Below are positions 23,076 through 34,821 of a stretch of DNA of 64,000 bases, piece after piece (positions within the stretch are counted from its first letter, which is position 1; each line of letters starts with the position of its first letter). Below the pieces are notes generated by a model, which did no database searches, had not been told where the DNA came from, and saw only the letters and a program-made list of their open reading frames with translations. The position numbers were made by a program, and so were the translations under genes. The DNA lies in the NCBI GenBank assembly GCA_021209875.1, contig JAGYVD010000009.1:2418001-2482000 (forward strand), given 5' to 3'. This DNA is from Rosellinia necatrix. Its lineage: Eukaryota; Ascomycota; Sordariomycetes; Xylariales; Xylariaceae.

Positions 23076-26000
23076 TAGGACACGGCGACATGTCTCTCAC
23101 AACTTTTTGACTTACCAGATGTTTTCTAGTCGGGGCTCAGAATATTTGAGACACGGAGCGTGCCGGAGTATCTCGCAGGCGGACGATACTGGAGATTGGG
23201 ACTCAGAAAAAAAAGAATGGAAAAAAAAGAAGGGACAGCACCTCACACGCGCATGCAGACTTGCACTTCTTAGCTTACAGGGCCCGGGGTGGGAGTGCGG
23301 GCGGGAGCAGAGCGAGAGGGAGAGAAAGAGGAAAAGGGGAGGCGACACGGAAACGGGGAAAATCCAACTGCATGTACGTACAGTTATTACTTTTCTGTAG
23401 GTACAGGAGACGTCGCGGTAGTAATAACAGGTGGTATTGGGAAATCAAGAGAAATTATCGGAGACAACAGCCGCGCTCGATCAGGGGTGTACAACATGCC
23501 AACTGCACTCCCTACCTACTCGACGGGGACAAGACCGGCTTGACTAGCAACGGGGTCCAGTCCGAATGAAGAAATGGGGAGGAGATAAAAGAGAAAAAAA
23601 TGGGAGTGGAGAGGGGGGCTAACCAGGCTAAGGCCGGATGGATTGGTGGAGTAGATGGCTTACAGATACATACATACCTAGTCGACGACACTTACTATGT
23701 AGTATATAGGTATATATGTGTGTGAGAGTGAGAGAGTGTGTGTATGTATGTGTGTGTATGTGTGTGTGTTGGTAGGTAGGTAGTTAGTTAGAGGTAGAGG
23801 TGGGGAGGCGAGGTACTATGTACAGTAGTACTGTGCCAGGTGGTGGTGGAGCTACTAGTCACCTTACAAGTAGTCCCAGATGTTCGAATCCTCATATGAA
23901 TCTTCGGCACCTCACGCTAAGCTACAAGTCGGTGTGATCCCATTTGTATTGCCAGACCTGACGGAGACCAGCTTTGCACCCTCGGGGTTAGCCAACCACC
24001 AACCATGTGGACTGTAGGTAACTACCTAATCTCCAGTATTTCTTACCTACTACGGTACTCACCATTGCTGACAAGCACCCAACCCGTCCAAGGTACCGAG
24101 AAAGAAGAAAAGGAGAACCCTCTCCCAATCTCCTTCTGCCCAGGTACTACTCAGGTACCGACCATCAGGCACAAATATAGCCACAAATATAGGCAAAGGT
24201 ATAGGATAGGCACAAGTATCTATGTATTAGCCCAAGAGCTGGCGGTATATTTATGGAAATAACGAGCTAGCACTGACCTCGATTTAATCAAGCCTCCCGC
24301 CGCCGCACACAGGTACGGGTAGACCTCCGGAGCACCCATGCACGTCCCGCGGAGCAGGAGGAGAGAAGAAACATATCCATGGCGGGTAGTATCGAAACAA
24401 ACGGTAAACAAGTGGTATCGATAACAGAAAGAAAAGGACAGAAAACGTGGGAGACCATGGATACAAAGGTGTGATTGAAACAAACACAATCTCTGGGTAG
24501 GCTAAACTAAAATTGGTGGGAGGACAGAGACATGGGAAAGCGGTAGTTATCCCCCAACGCATCTGAACTAGATGCCTAGCTACATAGGTATCTATATGAT
24601 TTAGATATATAGATATACAGCGTAGACCTCGCACGTATTATACAGTAGGTATGCCGTGGCAACTTGAAATCATTTGATCACCGGGTGTCTTGTCGGTGTG
24701 CTAGTTATGTATCTAGTGTGTCCCTGTGCAGTTTCGGTGCTAAGCTCGGAGGATACCGCAAGCAGAGGCTTTAGGCTTCAGATAACCGACACCCGCCTTT
24801 TACCAAGATAAATGTCTGTTGATGGACAAGGTGGCGGACTGATAGCTATATGCTATATGTTGGGCCGGGACAAGAAGAAGCACGATCGATCATGTTCGGT
24901 CATGCTCAATAACTAATGTTACTTTTGTGAGTGCAACCATCAAAAAGGTGGGAGGACAGGTACCAAATACTAACTAACCGCAGCTCTGTGCCATACACAT
25001 TGCATACACGATAGGGCTCGTGTGTAGTGTGCTCCTGCGCCATTATTATTAATTGGTTATGTATTCATTTGTTACGCCGAGGCTGTTTCGCCATTCGTCA
25101 CCAGCTCTCTGCGTGTTCGGCGCCTCCACCGGCCGATCTTGGCCACGGAATTGCAAAGCGCAGAAGGGCTGCATCGGCTCAGAGGGAACGGAGCCGGCAC
25201 TGTTTCTACACAGTCGCACTAACTAACCGATTGATCGCTTGTAACTATATGTGGACGAGGGGCCTTCTGCCTTCTGCATGGGGTGGTGCCCACAACCATG
25301 AGCGCCGCTCGGGACGAATGCCTGGGAATCAACCAGGCGACGCCTTAATATCTCGAGTCAAGACCGATGCTTTGATAGGAGGATTCAAGGTTAAATGAGG
25401 TGAGACGCTTGTCAAACGATAGATTTGGGCAGATTTCGGGCTAATATATATCACCAAGGCCCTCATTGGTTGAGCTGAGTGCGAAGCGGCGGTTGTTTTC
25501 CCTCAGTGGGCATGGACAGACGACTCAGTCTGGGCCATATTCTCACCGCTACCAAAGTGTTTGTGTGCAGAGGTGTGTTTGCACTGCCTACAACTAGGTA
25601 GGCTGGTAAGTTAACTGTCTACCCGGTAGATTGGAAATCGAATTCGTTACCTACCTACCTACCTACCTATCTCTATCGACGTGAGAGGTGTACCTGGGTC
25701 TAAGTAGGTAGCTGGTAGTGTACGACGCCGGAGGGCACCAGAAAACTGCCCTAGGTAGGTACCTAAGTAGGTAAATAGGTACTCATCTAGGCATGCTAGG
25801 CATCCGGTCGGTAGGGCAGGGTAGCTATCAATCAGATGTATTATGCCAGGTATGCACATACACTTCAGGTAGACGGGATGACCTCCCTAAGCTGCCTAGA
25901 GGACCCCTATATTTCCACCTTGATTTCCTCGAAACACAATCCCACACCATTCGAGTCCTACACATATATGTTCGCCCTGAGGATCCAGCGCAGATCTGCC

Positions 26001-26480
26001 CCTAACCCAAGCGACGATGGATGCGATATGTGTACATACCCACCATACAAAGTACCTGGTAACTACCTACCTACCTGGTAATCTAGGCATGCACCACACT
26101 TTTGAGAGGATTACCAATGGACCAGGAGTATCCTATCTACATCCCTATAGTTAGTGTGCCGGGCACCTTAGACACGTGCTCGTAGCGGATAGCATCGACT
26201 CCTCAAACTAACTACAAGTAGATATTGGAAGTATTGAGTCGCGATGCCGTTAACTAGGTAGGTCGTTACCATCGTGCTATCATAATCGGTAGTATACATC
26301 TTTACTAGCGAAACTGCTGGCGTATCTATGCCTTTACAGTAATACGTCCAGATGGCCAATGCTCGAGAGGGGTAACTAACTACTGAACGTGCGTTGTGCG
26401 TATCTCTGCGCACCAGCGGACTTTGTTTTCCAGAAGGATGTTTCTTTGTTCCGCACCCCATCCGCGTCGGATATCTATAT

Positions 26481-26538
26481 GTACTGTACCGTACCGTACT
26501 GTACTGTACTGTACTGTACTGTACTGTACTGTACTGTA
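26481..26538. repeat. GTACT pentanucleotide repeat
   Basis: Eleven 5-bp units (GTACT, with GTACC at units 2 and 3) are followed by a partial GTA. Each unit contains the palindrome GTAC, so the tract is highly self-complementary. Short open frames on both strands here are produced by the repeat. Confidence 0.93.
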
Positions 26539-29500
26539 TGCGGCATGATCAGGCTTACCGATTTTTACCCTTGCCATATTAGGTATTCCAGCATAAAGGG
26601 AGAAGGGAGGCGGGTGGTTGGTGAGAGCTTTCATCGCCGTGCATCCGGGGTAAGGACAAGTTAGATTAAAGATGCTTGACTTGGACGGGAAATGTTGCGA
26701 AGAGGCAGGTGATATGTTCGACAACTTAAGGCAGACATAAGACGTTCCGTGCTACTCGCGCGGTTGTGATGAGACCCCCTAGAGATAGACGACGCCTTGA
26801 ATATTTCTATAGTGTGGCTCTTTGCTGTCGGTAATGGTGATGGTGCTCCCATCGCAGAATCACATTGTATTTTTATTTTATTTTTTTAATTTTTGTCTAG
26901 GATATCTCACTCTTTTAAACCAATACAGGTGTACGTGGGTAAGTACATGATCTGGAGGTACCAGGTAGTGTGGATAGAAAAGGTAGGCCGTCTCCCGGGA
27001 ATTTAGTGTACCATTTCCATGGCACCAATGGCACTCTGCCGCGCATTGCTGTCCCTGTCCCATGCCTACCTACATACATGACAGGGCAAACACGCACTGA
27101 GGGTTTTTTGTCCAGGGACCTTACTTCAAGGGAGGGTGCACACCCTTAGGCACTACCTACCTACCAGAGGATCCAGTGCCATTTATAGTGTATAAGCAAG
27201 AGACTTTTATATAATTACCTACCTAGGTAGTTAAAATAACTACAACGTTTATAGTTCGACTAGTCTTTCTTTCTTTCTTTTCACAGCTAAATATTCTGAT
27301 TATACTGTTTCCCGAGTAATATCATAAACGTTCACAAATTAGTTTTATCAAAATATGGTTATCTTTAGGTGGGAGCCTTAAAGTATCAGGACCAATAGGT
27401 ATCTGTGAATGCTGCGCCAATAGGGTCTTCTAAAACTGGATCCTCCCCTAGAAGTACCTAGTTTACATATTACAAAGTACATATATCCGCAAGTACCCCC
27501 TTAACTACCTACGTTTCTGCATCCGCAGGTCCACGAATGAACAAGAAAAGTTAAGTGATAGCAATCGAAACAAATACATGTTGTCTGATCTGTCAATTAT
27601 GATGTGTGATGGGTTGTCCATTCCCCCTCTCCCCTTCCTTCCTTCCTTCCTTCCTTCTTCCTTCATTCGCTCAAACATCATGCTCTCGTTGATCCGGCCT
27701 CAGGATTATTTCCCGCTTAATCTTTCCCCTCCCATCGGAGAATGCCTTATCAACCAATACCCAAAATAGGTAGCTCGAAGGAGGGAGCAGAGGGAGCCTA
27801 TGGTACCAGCTGTGCACCCGGTACCCCGGGCTTTATAGGCGACCACCTCCTCTGGCGTCAGTCACCCGGGCGTATTCTCCAAATCCATGCATCCCTCTAA
27901 TCGGACCTAACCCAGCGCGCGTGCAAGCATCGTGGGGGTCAGTTCCTCACTGCACCTTTCTGCAGCACTTCAGAATGCTTTGTGACTATTTAGCCTCCTG
28001 GGCCAAGACGGGATTCCCAATCAATGAAGGCTTCGCTCTGCGAGGGCAGCAACGCGTGGGCACCAAGAGAAGTCGAACCAGCGTGTGTCGCCGCGATATC
28101 ACCCGTGAAAGACGTGAGGGGTCTCCGATCAACCCTGGCGGCAACGGGAACTCCCGCAGGCAAGCCCCTGTCTCCGTTGGGTTAACCAGCCCTTCATGGC
28201 ACGCGCGACATGCGCCGAACGGTGGTGTCTACCCGACCAACGTTCGATGGGCATCCAGTGCCTTCTAGAATAACAGAGCGAAGACCGGTGCGTTTTGGGA
28301 CCGCATCCTGCCAGGTCATTATCAAATATGATGCGGGCGCCGCATGTGGATGCCCCGGTGAAAGCCCGCGCCCGTCTGCGTCCTTCCGCATGACCCAGCG
28401 GCCTCTTTGCCTGGTCCCGAGGCTCTGGATAAATTACGTTGCCTACCTAGAGCGGTGCAACTTTACCCAGGTCCGGCGACCTGTGTGGCCGGCGCCAACT
28501 GCACTGCCGTGGCAGTATGTCAGGCGTGCAGGCATCGCCTGGGGCGCTATCGTTCCCCAAATCTAGGTAAGCAACACAATCCACCCCCTTCGCTTGAAGT
28601 CTTCTTGCCTCCTGCCCCGACTGAGGCGAGAGGAACGCTAACCTCATTGTTTGCTTTCGTCACTAGGTACCTAGGTGCCTATCACACTCGCCATGAACCA
28701 TTTAGGGAGATGGCCTGCTCACGGCTCACTAATGAACGACCCGAGCCAATAAGCTGGATCGCGATAAATCCTTGGCCCGAAATCCCATCGCGAAGGCCAG
28801 CCACCGGTTTGCACCTTTCGTATGCATGATTTCGAAAAGCCCTTGAGATCGCAATTTTACCGAGCTCAGCTTTGTCTTGCCTGTGCTCATCATGGTTACG
28901 CCGAGCATTGCGAATGTTTCAGCCCGCTCCGGCAGGCCCGTAATATGATTGTAAACTGAAAACACATCCTGGTATCTATCTTTACTCGGTTGTCCCATAT
29001 GGAGAGCGAACTCCCAGCCGGCTTTTGGGTGAGGGAGGGCTTGCTAAAGCTGACGGGCTCACTCGCTAGTTATACCCAGACGGCACTAGATTTCGCAGGA
29101 TTGAATGCTCAACTTTCGTGACGGAACTCAGCGATAAATTGGTGTTGCGTCGTTACGCTCCTTCGGTATGCCAGTCATGATTCTACCATATATGCACCTC
29201 TGGGATTCGCCTTCACCAGCAAGTTGAACCCTATGGGACAAATTGCGCCGAAGGCGTTCACACTCAAGCTAATAGTGCGCAGCTAGAGACAGCCAGTACC
29301 AAGTAACTCATCACGGTATTCTTATTTTTATTTTCACATTTGCAAGATTCGAGCTAAGGGTATTTATATCTTGAGAGGAATACAAATCAAATCGCTGCTG
29401 TTCTGACCTCCTGAGCGCCCTACACGAGCACCTGTATCCCCTCCACGCGAGACAAGTCGGGGTCATTAACTGCTTGGCGTCAATCTACCAACTCCCATCT

Positions 29501-31936
29501 CCACACAGTCGTGGAGGGGGTGAAATCGTCCGCTACGATCAACCGAGCCATAGGGCCGGGCTGTTCAAAAGCTGCAGGCAACGATATGCATGCAGCCTGC
29601 ACCTGTCCCATGCTACGGATGCACAAGCAAACAAGCACCTCGCGCCCCTAGCCAGTAGAATGGCCCAACCCACCGCAGTTGCCAGAGAAAGTGGTCAGAG
29701 ATCTCCGTAGACAGCAAGCATTGCGCCCACCACATGATCGTTTGATTTTTCTCGCTCGTTAACTTGCAACCGCTTCCCAGCTTCTCCAACCCGGGGCCGG
29801 CTCTGATCCCTCACTGCTCCTCCGCCGCCGATGCCGTCCTCGAAAGATCAGGGCTCGGCAGCGTTGAAAACGTGTGCTCTGCGCAAGCTTCTTGAGGAGG
29901 GGGAAGGGGTTGAACTCGTTGGGCTCTGAGAGATGGAAAGCTCTGGATCGTTTTGTGACACCGTCTTACTTCGCTTGCTCATCACATATCCATGATGACT
30001 GGATATCCGTGAATCCGTGACATGACGTACACAGTACGCATCGAGGCCAATGACTTGCGTCGGTAGATGGGAGGTGGCAACGCTACTGCAAAAGCCATGT
30101 CGACCACGGCCAACCGAGGCTTTACTTGTTTACCTGCCTTTTCACAGAGACTCTCTTGCCCGCATGGGGGACAGTTACCTATTCAATGCCGACCCACCGA
30201 AATGTAGGAATGTTACTCTTTTCACAACCAATGGTTCCACTGCCCTATTGTATGCGTGCTCATCGAACGGTCGCCTTTCGCATTTCCCACCTTGCAGATA
30301 CCTCGTGTCACAGGACATCACCTCGTGGTATGCACACCTTGCCTATGGACGGTCTCTAATATATCATATCCGAGCAGCCTGTGCGGATATCACCCACAAG
30401 CTCCGCCCTATGCAAACCAAACCAGTGGCGATTTCTTTATTAAGACACCATCGGCCGTTACTAATGGTCCACGAATTTCCCCATGTGGTTGATATATACG
30501 CTGTCTATAAGTCTTTTCCGTGAAGTATCATCAGAAAAAAGTCGTCGGCTACCCCGACGAACCACAGAAACCAACCAACCGAGAGCACCCACATCCGGAA
30601 GCCGGAATAACATTTCCTCCCTGGCCGCTAATATCCGTCTGCAATAACTCTAGTCAACCCGGAGCCGGTTAACACATTATTGTATCCTCCGCTGTCAACT
30701 AACTAAGCATTCTTGAAGAGACATATGGGTCAACATAAATATCTCGCCAGTAGCATGTGGGCAGTCCGGTGATACTCCTAGATATATCTTTGGCTCCGTC
30801 CATTTTATTGCCGGCGTGTCGCTGGCGTGATACCGGCTGTCGGGTTGTCAGTGCAGTATCAGCGCGCAACCCGGATGCGGCTTAATTCCATGTTAAACCC
30901 CCGGTTCTTGTCCGATAAGTTCCGCCGTCGAACGCGGCATTGACAAACGCACATAGATAGACCCTACTTAGAAGGCAGGATGGTTCGGTGCCATTGCCGT
31001 CACGAAATGGACATCTGTTTGTTAATCCGAAAATAGGCCCATCCGGGTGCGTTCGTCCACAGACCAAAGAGGCCAAATTGTGCCCCGAAATGGCCTTTCG
31101 TTAGAAACGACGATAGATGCCTTGAAATCCAACTCATTGTCGCGGCATGGTGACACACCTAGGTAGCTCTATATACGGTGAGATCAACGACTGGGCAACA
31201 ATCTATAACCTCGGGGCTTATAGTTTATTTGGCAAGGGACCTCTGGATGCATCGACACAATCTGGTGTAACGGCCATTAGCCGCTCCGATAATAGATGCC
31301 TCATGCCTTGAGCCAAGTATTTAAACCGGGTATTGCGGCTTGTGGCGGAAGGGCGAAAAATCGATAGCGATAAGACGGGATATAGTAGGTAGGTAGCTGA
31401 AGAACAGCGAAGAGCTAAGTGCGCCACTGAAGGATTCGTCACAGTAATAGCCAATGCTTCTGTGGCACATCCCCAACGGATGCCAGTCCACGGGAACTGG
31501 TTCTGTAGAGCTGAGCTGATCTTGTCGAGAGTTGAGGACTTTGATAACTCTGGCTCGCCAACCCAGCAGCTGATAGAGCAGCCATCCAATGGGAGGGACC
31601 GTCCTCACCACCATTGGGTAGGACGCCGGGCTTGGTCTTGGCGTGTCATTAATTCGCTCGATGCTCCAACTTGTGGCGACCGTTTGGGGGGTGTAAGAAA
31701 CGTGCTGGCCAATCAGGAGCAATCATTGTCTAATTGGAAATGTCCAAACCCCCCACCTTCGGCCGTGGACGGCTAGTTATGTAAGTCATGTAAAACTAAG
31801 TACGTGCTCTGTCTCACCAAAAGCGGCTGGTCTTGTAAGTTACAAAGGAATTTTCTTGTCAGACTTTCTTGGTGGTTGCCTCGTTGTATTGTACTCTACT
31901 CTACTCGTTTTTAATTTTTAATTTTTATATATAATT

Positions 31937-31988
31937 TTTTATATTCATGTTTTATATTCATGTTTTATATTCATATTTTATATTCATA
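31937..31988. repeat. 13-bp AT-rich tandem repeat
   Basis: Four 13-bp units TTTTATATTCATG, the last two ending in A instead of G, follow an A/T-rich tract. It lies about 760 bp upstream of the predicted start of the SLC35F-like gene. Confidence 0.88.
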
Positions 31989-32746
31989 TTTTACTTGCAT
32001 CTTCTTGTGGATCCATTGATGTGCGAAGATGGTGTACACGTAGATGGTGTATGGTATGTAGATGGTGCTCGTCGAGTTGTGGGACGTTCCTTCAAAACAA
32101 AAAAAAAGAGTCAGAAGCCATCGACTTGCTGGCTCCTCCCATCATCTAGGCGGTCTAGTTAGCTCGTTAGTGTAAGTTGGCGGTGATCCCAGCAGGGCAA
32201 GGTTTGCGCTTGCCCGGACCCATTTCCGTATCCATATCTGCAGCCGGTTCCTTCTCTGCATGATCAGCGGATGCATGCATCCATGCAGCAAGGCGGCCTT
32301 CCCTCCTTCACCTTGGACCTCACATTTATTTTCCTCGTTCACCTTCAACCCCACTACCCCGACGTACGGACAGCCCCTGAGGCTGATTCGCACATGAGGC
32401 CTCGGCGTCCGAGGTGACATCGTAATAGCGGCAGGCGACTTCAAGGTCTTTGCGCTTGCTTTGGGGGTCGTAGGAAAGACTTGGCCTCCGCCCGAGTGGT
32501 CTCAGCATACTTCTCTCCCATAACCTGCTCGATAGTGCTGGCTTGGGAAGCATAGCCTACTGTTTCGTTATTCCGAATTGGCAAACCCCGTCGTCGTCCA
32601 TCAGCCAGCCCAGAAGCCCGAGGGGATCTTGGTGCATGAAGCATTTCGACCCTGTGAACTCGCTCATCCAGTCACTTCAGGGCCTCGTGGAGGGGATAGG
32701 AGACTCTTCACGCCGACAAGGTTACAATCCCGTTCAACAAATCGAA

Positions 32747-34072
32747 ATGGGGACCCACGTGCCTTCGTCTCCCGCACGGAAGTCGGGCGAGGGGTCCGAC
32801 TCGCTTGGAAACACCGTTGAGGTCAGGGCCGTCGGGTCCAACGATGCTGGCAGAACCAGCATCGACCGTGACTACGGCACCGCCTCTTCTCCCGCCGGGG
32901 GGCAGGACGGGAACGGCGCCGCCGCGGCGGACAACGAGGCCGTCGGCCAGGCCCTGCAGGCGCTCGAGGGCGGCGGCAAAGTGCGCTGGTACTCGTACTT
33001 GACGACGCGTGACTTCTGGATCGTGCTCGTCATCGGCCAGGTCCTGGCCCTCGCCATCACCACGACCAACACCTTCTCCTCGCTGCTGGTGGCCCACAAG
33101 ACCTCCATCCCGGCCTTCCAGTCCTTCTTCAACTACGTGCTGCTGACCGTCATCTACCTCTCCTACACGCTCTACCAGTATGGCTTCAAGAAGTTCGGCC
33201 GCATCCTCTGGCGCGACTGGTGGCGGTACCTCATCCTCTCTTTCTTCGATGTCGAGGGCAACTACTTCACTGTTCTCGCCTACAACTACACCAACATCCT
33301 CTCCGCCCAGCTTATCAACTTCTGGGCTATTGTTGTCGTCGTGATAATCTCTTTCGTCCTCCTACACGTCCGCTACAAGGTCTTCCAGATCGTCGGCATC
33401 CTCATCTGCGTCGGCGGCACTGGCATCCTGCTCGCCAGCGATCACATACAGGGCACCAACGGTGGCCCCGGCGCTAACCTTGTCAAAGGTGACCTCTTCG
33501 CCTTGCTAGGCGCCACTTTCTACGGCCTCACCAACACCTTCGAAGAGTGGTTTGTCAGCCGCCGCCCCGCCTACGAGGTCCTTGCCTTCATCGGCCTTTT
33601 CGGGCTCCTCATCAACGGTACCCAGGCCGCCATCTTCGACCGCCACTCTCTCGAGACGGCCGAGTTCACGGGCCCCGTCATCGGCTACATCGTCGGCTTT
33701 ACCCTCGCCCTCACCCTCTTCTACTCGGTTGTCCCCTTCATCCTCCGCCTCGCCTCCGCCGCCTTCTTCAACATCTCCCTCCTCACCGGCAACTTCTGGG
33801 GGGCCATTATTGGCGTCCGCGTCTTTGGCTACGCCGTCCACTTCCTCTACCCCGTCGCCTTCGTCCTCATCATCCTCGGCCAGCTCACCTACTTCCTCGC
33901 CGGCAGTATGCTCGGCGATGCCCGGAAGCCCTGGCTCGGCGAGGCCCAGGAGGACGGCGTCGCCGGCTTCGGCACTGCCAAGCTCAAGGCTATCAACGCC
34001 GCTCGCAGGAGGGAGCAAGAACAACTCACCAACGGCGGTCGTGAGAGCCAACCTGGCATTCAACAGGTCTAG
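32747..34072 (+). CDS. SLC35F-type solute transporter (DUF914/DMT superfamily)
   Basis: A single exon encodes 441 residues of a multi-pass membrane protein of the solute carrier 35F1/F2/F6 group. After about 85 hydrophilic residues come roughly ten hydrophobic helices, starting with FWIVLVIGQVLALAITTTNTF trimmed at its ends and ending near VAFVLIILGQLTYFLAGSM. Family-like features are the FFDVEGNYFTVLAYNYTNILSAQ region, ILICVGGTGILLASD, and GDLFALLGATFYGLTNTFEEW. The C-terminus is hydrophilic and basic. Members are drug/metabolite-transporter-fold proteins of endomembranes; the substrate is not known for most. The ATG at 32747 has a good context (GAAATGG) and gives a usual family length. An in-frame ATG at 32636 would add 37 residues that read like untranslated leader. 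Codon use is strongly C-ending, unlike its neighbours, which suggests high expression and produces long shadow frames on both strands. Confidence 0.9.
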   Translation: MGTHVPSSPARKSGEGSDSLGNTVEVRAVGSNDAGRTSIDRDYGTASSPAGGQDGNGAAAADNEAVGQALQALEGGGKVRWYSYLTTRDFWIVLVIGQVLALAITTTNTFSSLLVAHKTSIPAFQSFFNYVLLTVIYLSYTLYQYGFKKFGRILWRDWWRYLILSFFDVEGNYFTVLAYNYTNILSAQLINFWAIVVVVIISFVLLHVRYKVFQIVGILICVGGTGILLASDHIQGTNGGPGANLVKGDLFALLGATFYGLTNTFEEWFVSRRPAYEVLAFIGLFGLLINGTQAAIFDRHSLETAEFTGPVIGYIVGFTLALTLFYSVVPFILRLASAAFFNISLLTGNFWGAIIGVRVFGYAVHFLYPVAFVLIILGQLTYFLAGSMLGDARKPWLGEAQEDGVAGFGTAKLKAINAARRREQEQLTNGGRESQPGIQQV

Positions 34073-34821
34073 ATACGCCGCTTCTAGTAATTTCACTCAT
34101 CACTCATTTGCAGCCATTCTCTTCCCGCCTCCTCCTGCTTTTTTTTTTCTCTAGCCGCCTGGTTCTTCCCCTTCTTTGAATTTGGATACCCCCGCCTCTT
34201 TTTCGCTCGAGAGGGACTGGAAAGGGGCACATGTTTTGGTTTCTCTTGGTTAGATAGGTGGACGCGTTTCGGTTAGCTGGTATGGCGCAGACAACTTACA
34301 CGCAACTTAAAGATACTGATTAACGTGACACTGAGAGTACATAACGTGACAAATACAAATACAATTAGTTTTGAATAAACAATATATATCTAGTTACTTC
34401 ATGATCCCCCATCAGACCACAAGCCCTCAGAGTACTGGTCTTCTCTCTTTTTACCTAAACGGATCCTTAATGTTGTTATCATAATCCCTGAATAATCAGG
34501 TCTCCTATAATATCGGGTTCCATTTCGTGAGGGCGGAAAATCGGATAGTGAATTGCGTACGATATGATGTTAATGGCGGGGCTGAGGAGCTAACGAGATG
34601 AAACACCGGAAAACATAGTAGAATTGCAAATGGTATCTTTGTTAGTTTAAAATAATGACCCAAACATTAACTTAGACATTACACAGTAGTCCCCTGATCC
34701 GCTATGCACCTTCCTACTCTTCCCAAATAATAATCCGAATTTAAAAAGAATCTCGCGCCGTTGTTAACCCGGGATCAAACGAACCAAAACGCGTTCCAAC
34801 ATTAATCAATCAATACTCGAG
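34073..34821. other. Intergenic region between convergent genes
   Basis: This short spacer lies between the 3' ends of the SLC35F-like gene (+) and the disordered-protein gene (-). It should contain both 3' UTRs. It is AT-rich in its second half and no gene is seen. Confidence 0.6.

Larger units (their letters stand above)
22491..32746. other. Roughly 10 kb gene desert rich in short repeats
   Basis: No gene could be supported on either strand. The stretch holds a 12-bp tandem repeat (23004-23075), GT-rich tracts near 23715-23800, many TACCTACC/GGTAGGTA tracts (for example 25590-25800 and 26040-26090), an 11-copy GTACT repeat (26481-26538), a CTTC run near 27630-27655 and a 13-bp AT-rich repeat (31937-31988). 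Open frames of up to about 157 codons (such as 30050-30523) show no domain, signal peptide or coherent codon pattern. The last several hundred bases must hold the promoter and leader of the SLC35F-like gene. Confidence 0.6.

Noticed and set aside
28210..28829. Overlapping frames of 118 and 140 codons in a GC-richer patch
   Set aside because: Two frames open simultaneously in GC-rich DNA, without motif or signal peptide.
30050..30523. 157-codon plus-strand frame in the gene desert
   Set aside because: Starts with a good ATG but shows no domain, no coherent hydrophobic pattern and no splice context; similar frames occur by chance at this length.
31321..31722. 133-codon minus-strand frame
   Set aside because: Short hydrophobic patches only, with two other overlapping frames open; insufficient support.
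33506..34154. Long frames overlapping the 3' half of the SLC35F-like gene on both strands
   Set aside because: They are shadows caused by strong C-ending codon use; the sense frame has clear membrane helices.
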